Shown here piece by piece: positions 1 through 12,332 of a DNA stretch of 64,000 nucleotides; positions within the stretch are counted from its first letter, which is position 1, and every line of letters begins with the position of its first letter. The position numbers were made by a program, and so were the translations under genes. This stretch comes from Phlebotomus papatasi (lineage: Eukaryota > Arthropoda > Insecta > Diptera > Psychodidae): the NCBI RefSeq assembly GCF_024763615.1, contig NC_077222.1:39742001-39806000 (forward strand), read 5' to 3'. Below the pieces are notes generated by a model. It had not been told where the DNA came from. It made no database searches and saw only the letters and a program-made list of their open reading frames with translations.

Positions 1-539
1 ATTATTTAATATTTGTATCTGTTAGAACCATCTTTTTTTGTCATTTTATGAATCTAGGTATAATTCGTGTGGACAATTTAAATAGCACACTTTCATTTTC
101 TCTGAAAATATTACCTGAAATTTACTTTTACTTTGAAATTCATTATATATTTTTTTTTTATTTTTGATCATTTATAGGCATTAATGCCACAAAATTTCGT
201 AAAATAAAATTATAAGAACTAAAAAATCATGTAAATAAAGCCCTTGGCGCAGATTTATAGGCTTTACGTAAAAGAGTTTAGGATAACTAACAATTTTTTT
301 TTTTGCAAATTATATTGTTCAGGGAAGATAACCATGAATTCAATAATTTTTTATGATCTAACTTACAAATCACACAAAAACATGAAAATTTCGAGAAAAA
401 AAATTACAATTTCTAGAGAAGATTCTGCCATTCTTCTTATAGTAAACCTGCATTTATTTGTCGCCGTTCCAAAAATAAAGGAACAAATTGAACAAAATTA
501 GACAAAGTAACTGATGTGAGCACTACTGAAAGCCAATTA

Positions 540-773
540 CAGTAGACTCTCTCTCAATCGGGAATATGGGGCAAAATGTCATCCGGTTTAGCGATAGAAT
601 TGAGCGTCAAAGCCTTTGTAAATTCCACAAAAAGTGCTCAATTATAAAGAATCACGATAAAATAGGAAGAACTACAGCGAATTTGAGCGAATTAGCTTCA
701 TAATTAAACGTGAAAATTGTCAACAAAATTTGACGCCCGATTGAAAAAGAACCGATTGAGTGAGAGTCTACTG
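540..773. mobile_element. MITE A, copy 1 (TA-flanked)
   Basis: Imperfect terminal inverted repeats begin CAGTAGACTCTCTCTCAATC at the left, mirrored by GATTGAGTGAGAGTCTACTG at the right. TA dinucleotides flank both ends. There is no coding capacity. A second copy lies at 34151-34373. The TA duplication points to Tc1/mariner-type mobilisation. Confidence 0.8.
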
Positions 774-886
774 TATGTAAAAATACCCAGTTTAGAAGTG
801 TTGCCAGACATACAGAGTTAGTATTCAAACGAAACCGTACCTGCTTTTTGATTTTTGTTAAAGAGCATATGGAGAATAACCTTGTA

Positions 887-1216
887 CAGTCGAGTTCCTC
901 AAATTTGAACTCCTCAAATTTGAACGACAGTTGAGTTCAAAATGTAAAATTTGAGGTTATGTGACGAAAGTTTCGCGTGAAGTGCCATTTTTCTCTGGTA
1001 TTTCCTCAATATTATCGTTTTATATTAACTTCCGCAACAAATTTCATTTATTTCACAATAAATTACATTGATATATTCTCTAAAGTTGTTTATCTTAATT
1101 TACGGAAAGTGCATTTCACATGAATTCCGTTACGTTTTTGAAAATATCGTTCAAATTTGAGGAGTGAGAAATGTCATCTATACCCCCCAAATGTTCAAAT
1201 TTGAGGAACTCTACTG
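887..1216. mobile_element. TA-flanked MITE with CAGT..AGTTCCTCAAATTTGA ends
   Basis: The left end reads CAGTCGAGTTCCTCAAATTT and the right end is its near-perfect inverse (AAATTTGAGGAACTCTACTG). TA lies on both sides. The left end also repeats the CTCAAATTTGAAC motif in tandem. Non-coding. Confidence 0.75.
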
Positions 1217-1359
1217 TAATTCTGAAATAATATTCGTTGAAGAGATATATTCTTGTTTAATATCACGGGATATGACATAATAAAATATTAGATGTCCCAA
1301 AAGTCAAGAATTTTGTCCTTGATATATAACTAAGAACGTAAAACTTAGCGGTGGTAATT

Positions 1360-2425
1360 AGCTGAGATTCTTTACAATCTCAGCTTTTGTAGTCACAGGT
1401 GAAATCCGACCTCGTTAGATCGGGCCCAAATTTTGGATGTACACGTTTTGACACTCATAGATCACGAAAATCATGTGCGCCAAAAATCGATTTTCGTGGA
1501 CGTCCCGTCCCGTTCGTCCCATCCCGTCCCGTCCCGTCCGTTACATTTCGACTTCTGGAGAGAGAACGGAAAGAGATATCGACAAGCGGTTTTCGGCAAA
1601 GGTTAAAAGTCATTGGGCCGCTAGAAGTTGATGATGTCATATCCACCCCCCACCCCCCCCCCCCTTCCGCCATTTTGGAACACCCCCAAATTTTGTTTTT
1701 TCGATAACTCAGCCCCTATGGCATCGATCGATCTCAAATGTTAGTATGTTATAGCTGGGCCTAAGAGCTTTCGATCGATACCAAACTTCACCCCCTCCGA
1801 CCCCCCTGACCTGAGCTAGAGGGGGTCAAAAAATGAATTTTTGAATGGTCATATCTCCGGTTCTAATTATCGGAATGCAAAAAAAAATTGGTGTTTTGGA
1901 AAGGTCTCGTGGAGCACTACAACCCTTGTGACACCCCAATTTTATCCGATTTAATCGAAGGTCCGATTAATCGAAAAATCCATTTTCGATTAATCGATTT
2001 CGAATATTTCGAAAACTAGACGATGCTTTTTCTTTAAATTTTCATATGTTGTAGCTGGGGTCGAGACCTTTCCAACGGTGGGTCGCACTCCTCCCTTGAT
2101 GTTCCCTGATCCGAGCTATAATCAAAAATGTCTTGACCGGACTGCATTTTCTGTATTTATAAAGGGATTTCGATGAAATTTTAGCACATATTGTATCTAA
2201 GAGCACGATCTTTCTAATAATGGGTCCCATCCGTCTCTACCCCAACCCACTGTACCCCGACCCTTACTATATCCATATGGACCGGACTCTATCTTTAATG
2301 TTTATTAACCGATTTCAATGAACTTTTTTTTTCTTTTGTTGGTCTTCCTCGCTCAGACTATTTAAATTAGAAAATGACTAGTGATAAGCCCAGATAAGCT
2401 TATGGTAGCTGAGATTCTTTACAGG
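1360..2425. repeat. Unclassified ~1.07-kb repeat with GCTGAGATTCTTTACA at both ends
   Basis: GCTGAGATTCTTTACA occurs near 1362 and again near 2409 in direct orientation, and the left copy also pairs with an adjacent inverse to form a small hairpin. Inside are a GTCCC-type short tandem array (about 1502-1541), a C-run, and AATCG/TTAATCG repeats. Two open frames (1399-1707 plus, 1455-1673 minus) overlap on opposite strands and look non-genic. Confidence 0.45.
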
Positions 2426-2548
2426 TGACCTCGAAATAAATCTGGACGGAATTTTTTAAGAGTTTCTTTTTAGGAAACTAGAAATAATTCTACATGGAAA
2501 TATTCGATCCATTTTGGGATACCCTAAGTGTGTTTCCCTGAATTTCAG

Positions 2549-3311
2549 ATACACGGAAGTTGGACTCCTGTGCCTGACAAACTTGGGCGATTGCCTGGTG
2601 CTGTCGGTGCCTGAGCTGAAGAGGCAACTCAATGCGGCTGCTGTACGTCGTGAGGACATCAATGGCATCTCCTCGCTGTGCTTCACCAATCATGGGGAGG
2701 CTCTCTACATGATGTCATCGTCGGAGATTCAGCGTGTGACACTGTCAACATCCAAGATGATCTGTCCCGAAGGCACCATCGATCTCGAACCGTACGTTGG
2801 GAGTGAGGAGCTGAACACGACGCCAGTTGCCGTGGAGGAGGAAGAAGTGAAGAGTGACTTGAATGCAAGTTTGGGAACTAGCAGTGACAATGCTATCCAT
2901 CAAAATGCTGCAGAGGGATTGACCAATGGGTCCCTGGAGGGGAATAATCGAGCCAATGAGACCATCAGCAGTTCCATGGGAGACATCACAGTGGATTCGG
3001 TTAGGGATCATCTCAATACGACCACAACGACGCTTTGTTCGCAGACAACGGAAGAGATTGTGGGACGAGTGAGTGTCCTGACCACACACACCAGTGACAA
3101 AGTCACTTCGGCCACAATCAGGGATTTGGACAATCTCAATTCCCTCAATCTCAAGGATCTCTCGCCCATTGGAGACACCACAGAATCTAATACGACGTCC
3201 GTTGTGGTGAAATCTGTCATCACATCGATAGCCCATGGAGGGACAAATGGTGAACCGGAAACAACCACCACTACAACTTCCAGCACAACCAGGAAGGAGA
3301 GCCAGTTTTAG
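2549..3311 (+). CDS. l(2)gl: Lethal giant larvae (LLGL) homologue, last coding exon (partial gene)
   Basis: This is the C-terminal end of a WD40/LLGL-type cell-polarity protein, a cortical scaffold that opposes aPKC. Only the last exon lies in the window. A polypyrimidine tract and CAG precede 2549, and the exon enters with one leftover base of a split codon. The first 60 residues read CLTNLGDCLVLSVPEL, then RREDINGISSLCFTNHGEAL, then SSSEIQRVTLS. This matches the LLGL1/2 end of the second propeller (pattern LGD..V..VP.L, then ..EDI.GI....FT..G, then SPSE). The remaining ~170 residues are Thr/Ser/Asn-rich and low in complexity, as in insect tails. The stop is at 3309-3311, and ATTAAA signals follow at about 3528 and 3601. 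The upstream intron is filled with repeats. Tomosyn is the main alternative family, but the EDI.GI..C.FT block fits LLGL better. Similarity was recalled, not searched. Confidence 0.78.
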
Positions 3312-4278
3312 AAGGGAATAGATGGCAGATAATAAGGTTGGCATTGAACAATTTCCATTTCTTTTTCTTTTTTTTTAAATTTTATTTGCAAAAGAAAAGT
3401 TGAAATGAATTTTCGTCTTTTCTCAGTGCAAATGACTTCCTCAGTATTAGGAGATGGAGATGATGAAGAAGAGAGAATCACTAGATGAAACTTAAATGGT
3501 CTCCTATTCTGGCAGTTTAATCCCCAATTAAATGTGTCGTATTTTTTCACATTTTAAATAACACAACTTAAAATTAATATTGTATTACGTCTAGAGACAA
3601 ATTAAATGTTTCAAAAAAAAAAAAAAGAATTGAAATATCAGATTTGAAAAAAAAACAAACATTGCCTTAATAATTCTTATCTCTAATTGCCTATAGACAA
3701 GAGAAAATGATGAAAATATCACTAAGGATTCTTTTTTTACAAAATATATCCCCCTATGCTTAAGATGTTTCAGATGGACCTAAATGTAGTTTTTGAAGAA
3801 TTTATCAATGAAATTTTTGGAAATAAAAATTTTTATGTAATGTTAGATGTACTGCGAGGTAAGATTCCATCTATTGTATTTGCATTTTTTTCGTTTTTAA
3901 AAATATATTTTCTTGAAATATTGACTGTAAAATGGATGTTTTATTGGATATGGAATTGAACCCTGTCTCCCCTTTACCAACGCTAAAATGGATCTTTATT
4001 TTAAAAAAAAAAATCTGCCCACATCTGGCTAAAATAAATTGTTAGAATTTGATGATCGACCGACAGCGCACAGAAAAAAAATCCATATGAAAAGCTACAA
4101 GTTGAGAAAACATCGCAACTTTAGGCTTATTACCGCACGGGAACGCTAAAATTCATTTTCGATAATCGAAAATTGGGCATCTGAACATGGTTTATCGTTC
4201 TCTCCAAAAACTGTCAGGATCCCGAATTAAAGTTAAATAACAGAGTAATTGAAGTACAAACTTTAAAAATTTTAGGTA
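3312..4278. other. 3' UTR and start of the intergenic region after the LLGL homologue
   Basis: Probable 3' UTR with ATTAAA at 3601-3606, followed at once by a genomic A-run. Beyond it the DNA is AT-rich with no supported gene. The 67-residue frame at 3756 has no recognisable motif. Confidence 0.4.
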
Positions 4279-5999
4279 GGGTAAATGTCCTAATTCAAAA
4301 CCATTTCCAGACGCTTTAACTTTGACAAAAGATTCAACTCATTAAGTACATATTTTTTCTGAGGAGAATTACATAAATTTGCTCCTTAACTCTTCTAGAA
4401 TGTTACTGTTTAGTGAAAATTCTTTAAATATAATTTAAAAACTTCTTAAATACAAGAAAAATAGGCGAGTGTAAAATGCTTCTATTGGAAACAAATTAAT
4501 CCAAATGGAGACAAGGGAAACTTTCTAATTGGAGACAAACGGTGTAAGTGAAACCGCGACGAAAGACTTCCAAAACGTTGTTGAGCTGCTCCTGAGCGCA
4601 GGATTTGTTCTTATTCCTGGTCTTTTCTCATTTCCTATCTAAAATAAGAAAATCTCTCCAAAAAAAAATCATATTTCCGGGGTTTCCTATTGAAACATTT
4701 GCAAACACTTCAGAAAAACCCTTTTTGATTTGAAGATTAGCACTAAATTTAACTAAAATTGGCCAGAAATATGACATAAATGTTAAACAAAACGAATAAA
4801 CAACAGTCACCTCATTATGTTTTTCATTGGAAAACAAGGTCAATCGATGAAAAATTCGATGGTGAAAAGGTACACTTTTAATTTTTCTGAGAACTTAATA
4901 AATTAAAATTTGTGAATATGAATGGATTTTCGCTTCATTTGGAGCTAAATTAACTAAATAATGAAACTGTGGTATAGAAAATATAAAAATATACTCCCTC
5001 CGTTCCGAAATAAGTCGTACGTTTGGCGAAGAATTAGGGATTAAGGAATGGTTTCAGGGAATGTTTTTGTTGTTTGCAAATATCTTGTGTATGAACTATC
5101 CTCCATGTTCAGGGATAATACGAGGATCCTATCACGATGGTAAGTTGAGGAATCGATATGTTGAAGTTGTCCATTTTTCGCGTTTTTTTCAAAGAGCTCC
5201 GGTAGATAGTTAATTACTAAAAAATGGACTGTGATTAACATTACAGGCTAGAATTTGTTCTAAATTTTTAGTACGCACAAGTAGAACTCAACAGTTATTA
5301 CCGATATGACTTTTTTTATATCTTAAATTTTGCAGAATGAGCAATAAAAAGAACATCCTTTTTTATGTGTTCGAATATCTGGATTCAAAAGGGTGAGAGA
5401 TAGGGACTTGGGATCTTAAGCGGAACCCCCATAAGTAGACCCTGGAACAATTTATATGTTTCTCTAAAACATATCCAGAATTGAAGAAAAAAATCGCACG
5501 ACGTGTTTTCGAGCAATCCCAAAAAAACATGATTTTGGAGGGGAAGGGAAGGAGTGGGGGCAAAATAAAGGACATAATAATGGTCCCAGGGTCAACTTAT
5601 GGGGGGGTCCCCCGAAGGTCCCAAGTCCGTATCTCTCACCATTCTGCACCTATTTTAGATTGAAAATAAAACACAAAAAATAAGACATTTTAAGACATTC
5701 GTGCCTCAACATACCATCAAGACTGGACCCCAATTTTAGTTCTGGACATTAGCAATAGTTCTTTACAAGAGATAATTGTTGATACACAAAACATTTACCA
5801 ACAAACTTTCCCTTAATCCCAATTTTTTCCAAACGTATGACTTATTTCGGAACACGAATTTTTTCCAAACGTACGACTTATTTCGGAACGGAGGGAGTAA
5901 TAATTTAGTACTGTATTTATCGTGAAAACAATGACGTTTCCATTTGGCGTAGCAAAAAATTTCCATTTGGAGCAGGTTTTGAATTAGCTTAATTTACCC
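4279..5999. mobile_element. TA-flanked element (ends GGGTAAAT) interrupted by a nested element
   Basis: The left end GGGTAAATGTCCTAATTCAA is mirrored at the right end by TTGAATTAGCTTAATTTACC, with TA on both sides. Removing the nested element at 4994-5897 leaves about 0.8 kb, so this was the older host. Both halves carry scattered TTTGGAGACA / CCATTTGG motifs. Non-coding. Confidence 0.65.
4994..5897. mobile_element. Stowaway-like TA-flanked element, copy 1
   Basis: The ends are CTCCCTCCGTTCCGAAATAA and its inverse, flanked by TA. The outermost CTCCCTCCGT is the signature of plant Stowaway MITEs and mariner elements (established knowledge). The terminal motif with AAGTCGTACGTTTGG is repeated just inside the right end. 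Length is 904 bp, with no transposase. The centre carries another dispersed repeat, a ...CCCATAAGT.GACCC...GGTCC... block also seen near 22370, 23870, 24600 and 40740. Copy 2 is at 22099-23014. Confidence 0.8.
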
Positions 6000-6120
6000 T
6001 AATTATCAAATTATCAGAAAGTCCACATCAAGTAATCCTCCATTGTGTTTTAAGTATTCAAATATAAATTTAGCAGATTTTCTGGGTGAGGAAGGTAGCT
6101 TAAACCCTGTCAGGGGTATA

Positions 6121-6439
6121 CACTCGACTCTTCGTTATATCCGGCTGACTGGGGGACAAAGTGACATTTAGGTTTTTTGAATGATCAACGGTTTTCATAT
6201 TTTGTGTTGTGTGAATTTATTTTGCGTCTGACAAAGAACAGGAGAATTTTCTTCATGGTGTGCTTATGTTTCATTTTCTATCACAATTATGTATTATAAA
6301 CTTCGATACAATGATAATAATACTTAATTCTCACTGGACAAACTTCATGTTTAGTCAAAATAATTTTGAAAACATCACCCGCCAGTATTTGGCAGCTGTC
6401 ACCCGGATAACGAAGTGCCGGATAACGAAGAGCTGAGTG
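6121..6439. mobile_element. TA-flanked MITE with CACTCGACTCTTCGTTAT ends
   Basis: The left end CACTCGACTCTTCGTTATAT and the right end ATAACGAAGAGCTGAGTG form inverted repeats flanked by TA. The CCGGATAACGAAG motif is duplicated at the right end. Length 319 bp, non-coding. Confidence 0.7.
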
Positions 6440-6747
6440 TATTCTCAAACCTTTTTCAGTAAACCTTCACAGTAAAAAAAAATAACGTGTAATTTCCAAA
6501 TTACTAAAGTACAAATTACTAAAATTACTAAAAAAAGTGGTAAATATTCCACTGCGTGTAAAATTTTGTGCGTGTAATCGAAAACGTGTAAATTCGCCAT
6601 TGTAGTTTGACAGCTGCAGGAAGCATCCACTTCGGTGAGTATTTTCTTTTATTTTCCAAGTTTTACGCCATAACTTTGTTTAAAAACGACCAAATCCCTT
6701 AAGTAAAAAGTAAAATGCATCTTCTCAGTGCGGGTTTTCAAGTGTTA

Positions 6748-7295
6748 CAGTGCTGTCTCGCTATATGCACAGTTTGGGTACTTTTTTTGACAGTTCTCTC
6801 TCTGAATACAGTGCCCGCTTTCTAATCCGGATCGCCGTAATCCGGACGAGTTATCGACGGTTACATTTAAAATCATTTTGAGGTTATGTATGCATGTGTG
6901 TTCTGCAATGAAAATTAATTATCCTTTGATGTTTTTGTTTAATAAATGAGGTATAATGGCATAAAATTCTCTAATTATGTCTTTTTAATCTTTTTTGAAA
7001 CTTTTATACTAATTCTACAAAAAAAATCTTGTATTATATTTGCGAGACGTTGAACAAATTCAAAAAATCCATCCGGATTACGAATCTGACATCTGTCATT
7101 GTCTCCCAATCATCCGGATTACAAAGCGGGCACTGTATGCACAACTTTTTTTGAAATTCCCAACGGTTTTTCTCCTTCTTTTAATAAATTATTATTTTTT
7201 TTATTGAAAATATCGCACTTCAAACTTGGAACTTCGATGCTTATAAGCAGACTGTCCAAAATTATAAGCACTTCCCCTATAGAGAGACAGAACTG
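6748..7295. mobile_element. TA-flanked MITE (CAGTGCTGTCTCGCTATA ends), host of a nested MITE
   Basis: The left end CAGTGCTGTCTCGCTATA pairs with the right end CTATAGAGAGACAGAACTG, with TA on both sides. A second complete element sits inside at 6809-7135, leaving a host of about 220 bp. Confidence 0.65.
6809..7135. mobile_element. Nested TA-flanked MITE (CAGTGCCCGCTTTCTAATCC ends)
   Basis: The left end CAGTGCCCGCTTTCTAATCC is mirrored by GGATTACAAAGCGGGCACTG, with TA duplicated at both borders. Length 327 bp. It lies wholly inside the element at 6748-7295, so it inserted later. Confidence 0.8.
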
Positions 7296-8058
7296 TATTG
7301 CGAAAAATAGTGAAAAAATCCCAGTGTGAAATGCCAGGTTGCGGGGCCTCATTTTACTCACAAATTTTCTGTCTAAAAGGGCAGTTTTTGGCCACTGATA
7401 GCCCCCAAAGTAGCCCCCAGAGTGATCATCAACTCCACAGTGAAATCCTTTAAAAAACCGGTGCAAAAATCTGAACGTGTTCCAAACTTGTTAAAATTCC
7501 ACGTATTATTTCCGGAAAAGACGATTTCTCTCAGTGTTCTGTCCTGTAGTGCGCTCCTGTGATCTTAGTGAGTTCAAAATTCATCCCTCACTGATCCCCA
7601 CATGCTCAACTGATTTATCTTAAACTCATTTTTCCATTATGGAATTTCTCCAGTCGCAATTCTGCCATTACGGGAACAATTTCTTTACAGACAATCTGTG
7701 ATTATCACGGGTTCACGTCATTCCCATTTTCATACAATTTGGTTTATTTTCTATTCACACAGGAAAAGTTTACGGGGATGGACAACAAGACGGGATAAAA
7801 ATCAAGAGGCTGACGGAATGGCAGGAAGACGAAATTTAGCAATTCGTAAGGACATGAAGGAGGAATAGCTGGTGCAGCAATGAAGGAAGATAGCAGAGCG
7901 CTTAAGGTTTCAGTTTTTTTTCTTATTTTCTTCTAGGTCTGTTCCTGATCGCGTTCCCGGAACAGCAAATTTTCTATTTCAATCTTTCATAAAAATTATC
8001 TTCTTTTACAGATTCGCTCATCATCATCAACATCATCAACAAAATAAAATAATCAAAT
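7296..8058. other. Intergenic DNA, no supported gene
   Basis: Between two repeat blocks. It contains short GC-richer patches (for example 7750-7900) that could be untranslated exon sequence, but I see no open frame or splice-site pair strong enough to call. Confidence 0.3.
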
Positions 8059-8233
8059 AATGATCACTTAACGAGCATTTTTTGTACTTTTACAAACATT
8101 TGTTCGTAAATGTTCGTCAGATAAACAAAAATTTACGAACAAATGACAAAATTTTACGAACATTTTTTGTGTGTTTACGAACATTTACGAAGAAATATTT
8201 GTAAAAGTACAAAAAATGCTCGTCAAGTGATCA
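8059..8233. repeat. Long imperfect inverted repeat built on TTTACGAACATT words
   Basis: About 50 bp from 8059 (TGATCACTTAACGAGC...) is mirrored near 8181-8233 (...GCTCGTCAAGTGATCA). The words ACGAACATTTACGAAC recur through to about 8360. It looks like a foldback or satellite-type element. Non-coding. Confidence 0.6.
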
Positions 8234-8395
8234 TGTTACGAACAATGTTTGTGAAGAAATTACAAACTTTTACGAACTTGTTTGTGGGTTATACGATTCA
8301 CGAGCATTTCGTAACTCCCCCATAGGAATTCACAAACATTTACGAACATTTTAACAAAATATTTTTTCTGTGTAGGTCATAAGGGGGCAATTTAA

Positions 8396-8901
8396 CCCTT
8401 TAAGGACGATTGGAACACCGGCGTTCCATAAAGAAAATAATTGTTCCTGACTACCCAAAGTTATTTTTTTCTTATGTCTGTACATAATTGTAAAGTAGAA
8501 GGTTGAAGGAATCTAGAATATTTTTTGCAAGTCTCTAGCTACTTGCTATATTTAAGCTCAAAAATGGAGAATTTTTAAATTCTCAAATTCATAATTAATT
8601 TTATTTATTTTTTATACTTCCAATTTTTTTTAAGCAAAACCCTTTTGGCAATAAAAATTACAATACTCATACGTAATATTTTTCATTATAGCGAAAAATA
8701 TTATTCATTGATATTGTCAGAAAAATTACGTCAATTTTTAAGTTATTTTTGTCCCTATCGTTCATAGAAGCACAAAATACACCGAATCAGACTCTGTTGG
8801 ACTTTTCAAAGTTAGATGTAAGACTTATCATTGATTATGTTTCCCAGTTTAATTTTTATTGTTGATTTTCAATCTGTAACACGTGTCTCGTCGTTAAAGG
8901 G
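8396..8901. mobile_element. TTAA-flanked (piggyBac-type) MITE, copy 1
   Basis: TTAA precedes CCCTTTAAGGACGA, and the right end TCGTCGTTAAAGGG is followed by TTAA. A TTAA target duplication with CCC...GGG ends is the piggyBac hallmark. A 16-bp palindrome GGAACACCGGCGTTCC lies at 8412-8427, just inside the left end. The interior is AT-rich and non-coding. An inverted copy lies at 54482-55000. Confidence 0.8.
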
Positions 8902-8905
8902 TTAA

Positions 8906-11879
8906 AGCTCCTCCTTGTCTATCTTCTCCACAGACATTGCCTTGATTGTCTTTCAAAGGCATATGTGTTGCCCTCCCAAAGTATACGTTTAAGTGTAAAA
9001 ATTCCACTTAAGCGAATATCGTGAAATTTTCGCCATAAAACGGATCTATGGGGCTGTGAGTCACCCAAAGGCGTATTTTGGAGATAGGGGGGGGATCTTG
9101 AATGTTTCACAAACCCTAGCCATTTAAAAGGCAAATTCGGCACAATATTATACCAGTATTAAATCCGTAGATATCACCTTGTAGAAAGTCCTCAAAATCC
9201 TCAGGATACTGCAGCATTTTCGTGAAAATTGCCATAAATAAACAAAAAAAATCCGATTGCAATTGATTATGAAAAGGATTGCAATCAACCTTTGAACAAA
9301 ATTTGTCGATCGATTTGTATAAAAATGTGGAAGCAAAGGTAAGACGGCGATGGACATGTAAGAATCAACACTAAAATAAAAAATATACTGATAGATGATA
9401 GAGAGATAAATTCATTTATTTGATGGATGGACTTTACCCATTTCCAACACAGATGGAATTACACATTGTAGTTACATGTTTCTGTTTTCAAATGTTGCAA
9501 TTCTTTATTTAGACAAGAAGAAAGAGACGTCACATTCAATATACATCATTTTATAATGAAATCGACATTACATTGGGATAATTATTCTTCTTTAAAAAGA
9601 AATAAATAAAGTATTAATCGATAAGGGACTTTTTCATCGTTATTTTTTTTAGAGGCTTCGAGCAAGGATAAGACGGCAATGGTCCGTACATCAGAGAAAT
9701 CCTTGAAATCGACAGTAAAATTATTATTAAAATGAGTAAGTGTCTGTAACGTCTCTCATTAGGGTTTTTAATATTACCAAACACACTATTAAAGTACGAT
9801 TTTGATCATTTTTAAATTTAACAATCATGTGCCTATCATGAGCTGACTAATCACTCATTTTGTCTACGTTCTGTATGATATAAAATATGAATTTATTGAA
9901 ATTAGACAATTCTAAGTCTCAGATTTAGTAAATAAATACAAATGAATGTTGAATAGACTCAAGTCTATTCTATATTTTTATCAAATGCAAAAAAATACAC
10001 ATTCATAATTTGAGAATTCATAGAATTAAATATAAAAACTTCTTAGACAAAAAGTCAATTCAGAATTCAAAGGAATGTTTTTTTTTTAATTTGCCAATAG
10101 TAAAATATTAAATAAATAAACAAATTTTAAAATTTATAGATTAAAAATTACAACCTATTAGTTAATCTATTGATGTAACTGAAGTAATCAATGAAATTTG
10201 ATGATGGTAAACATCAATCATTGGTTTCCTCGTTGGCAGCTAGGAGACTGGTTGGTTGCTCAGAATTATGGAGTCTGCGACAATTAAAATTTATTCAATA
10301 AAGTATTCTAAGTATTTTTGCAATACAATTTATAGGAAGCTCGAATTTCATGCATTTGTGCAATAAAATACTTTTAGAAAAAAAACCAATCATTGATCGT
10401 TTCAAATTAAGCTGAATTTTGAAAGGAAAACTGTCAAACTATAGCATCAAAAAAATATAAAGATAATTAGATTAATGTTGATGGAAATATGAGTAATTAA
10501 AAATAAAAAATTTTTGGTCACAGTGCAAATTTATGATTTTTTTTTTGATTATCGTCAGGCCTGCAGGAAGTCCTACTATCTAATGCAAAAGGACACAGGA
10601 TTTCTAAAAGATATTATTGACTGACACATATTCAGACTTTTTATCAAATCGTAAAACAATATATATTCCAAATTACGCTTAAAAAAGTAATAAAAGTTAC
10701 AAATATAAATTCACTATAAAATTAAAGATTTTTACCGATGAGCAGTAGTAATCCTTCAGAAGAATAAGCCCCGCCCATTAATAATTTTTAGTTAACGCCT
10801 TAAAAGTAGCTTTAATAAATTTAGTATAAAATTAATTTAATTGTGAAAATCAGTGTCACACTTTCTATCTTGTTATGTAAAAAAAATAAGCCACGCCCCA
10901 AAAATATTCTATTAAGACAATGAGATACGATTTTTTCTTTAAATTAAAATTAAGTGACAATTTTTTTGCACTTTTCATTTAATAAGATACCGTAATAATA
11001 CAGGAATAAGCGATTTCATCAAATTAAATCACACAAATTCCGTCCCTAAATAAATAGGCCACACCCCCAATAAGATATAAATAACAAATTGTGTAACATG
11101 TGTATCTAATTGGCTTGTCTCCAACAGATAACTCCTCTCCCCAATTTTAATTGACTTCATAGGCTATCAAAGCATTGCCGATTCCCCTTAAGAACGATCC
11201 TACAGATAGAGTTTAAGAAAGATTTAAAAAAAAAACTTTTGGACTGAATGAAATGGATACAATCAAGTGTGCTAATCTGGGCGCTTCGCTATCTGGATCG
11301 TTTATGATTAATCCACTTAAAATAATATTTTTATTTTTATTTCCGTAATTATAGTCACTATAGTATCATAATATAACTATTCAAGTTTGAGAAAAAGCAA
11401 AAATAATATTTTTATCCATTAAAAAAGTAGAAGAAGTAAAAAAGAATTTCATCAGTCCAAAAACAAGCGTTTAAGTATCTCTCTTCTGAAAACGATCCAG
11501 TTACCCCACCTTACTATAAAGGCTTATTCTCTTCAGCATTAAATTCTCTTTTAGTTAAACGGAAATAATTGTTGAAATCCTATTTTTCGATTCTTTACAG
11601 CATGTAAAAGTCAAAATTTTGTCCCAAAAATGCATCTTAAAAAAAAACCTTGAAAAAGTTTCGATTTCACGATTTCTTCGAGTTGTTTAACTATGCAATT
11701 CACTAATGGAAATTGATTTTTTTTAGATTTTGTTTCTTAGACAAAAATTAAGAGATGCAGATTTCCCGCAAATAAGGGAGTATTGCAACGAGGTTTTCCA
11801 TTGGACTACGTATTAGTCTGCCATTTTGTAATATTTTTTCTTCAAAAAGTTTATTGAGGTGCCCTAAATATGTTTAAAC
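8906..11879. other. Gene-free AT-rich intergenic stretch
   Basis: No gene is supported. The only pattern noted is three direct copies of an AATA.GCC.C.CCC word at 10763, 10886 and 11053 (see findings). Confidence 0.35.
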
Positions 11880-12104
11880 CGGTGGCAGCCAAAATCCCGA
11901 AAAGGCCACAATCTCGAAAGCCAAAATCCCGAATGTTTAAAATCCTGAAAGGGATGAAATTATATGGGGGAAAATGCTTAGAATAATTTTCCAAGACACA
12001 GAAGATTTCCCTTTGCCTCCAGCAAGCGCGGGTGCAATCGTGGGAGTAGCTATGATACTTTTAAGAATTCGGGATTTTGGCTTTCGGGATTTTGACCAGG
12101 ACCC
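11880..12104. mobile_element. Foldback-like element, short intact copy
   Basis: Flanked on both sides by GTTTAAAC (11872-11879 and 12105-12112), a possible 8-bp target duplication. The left arm is made of units like GCCAAAATCCCGAAA and the right arm of the inverse (TTTCGGGATTTTGGC). The core runs about 11955-12060, including GCAAGCGCGGGTGCAATCG. The same core, inverted, recurs at about 15760-15830, inside the element whose right arm is greatly expanded. Confidence 0.65.
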
Positions 12105-12332
12105 GTTTAAACATATACCAAAAGAATCTTGGTCGTTTCCTTATCTTTCAAAAAATTGTGAAAAACAGCCAAATTTTGGTTTCTAATTGACACTCCCCCC
12201 TTAATTTGAAGTTTTTGAAAAAATCCTGAAATTTTCAACCTGACTGAACTGAACTTAATCTAAAAGGAAACAGTAAAGTACCGGAAAATGATTTAGTTTT
12301 AGTTTGTCCAATCATTTTTGTTTTGTCGTATA

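Larger units (their letters stand above)
1..2548 (+). other. Last intron of the LLGL homologue, repeat-filled
   Basis: I see no coding exon here. It holds two TA-flanked inverted-repeat elements (540-773 and 887-1216) and a roughly 1.07-kb unclassified repeat (about 1360-2425). The open frames in this stretch are short or lie in that repeat. Confidence 0.5.

Noticed and set aside
2745..3344. 199-residue minus-strand open frame opposite the LLGL exon
   Set aside because: It is antisense to a well-supported coding exon and has no recognisable domain; mirror frame of the real gene.
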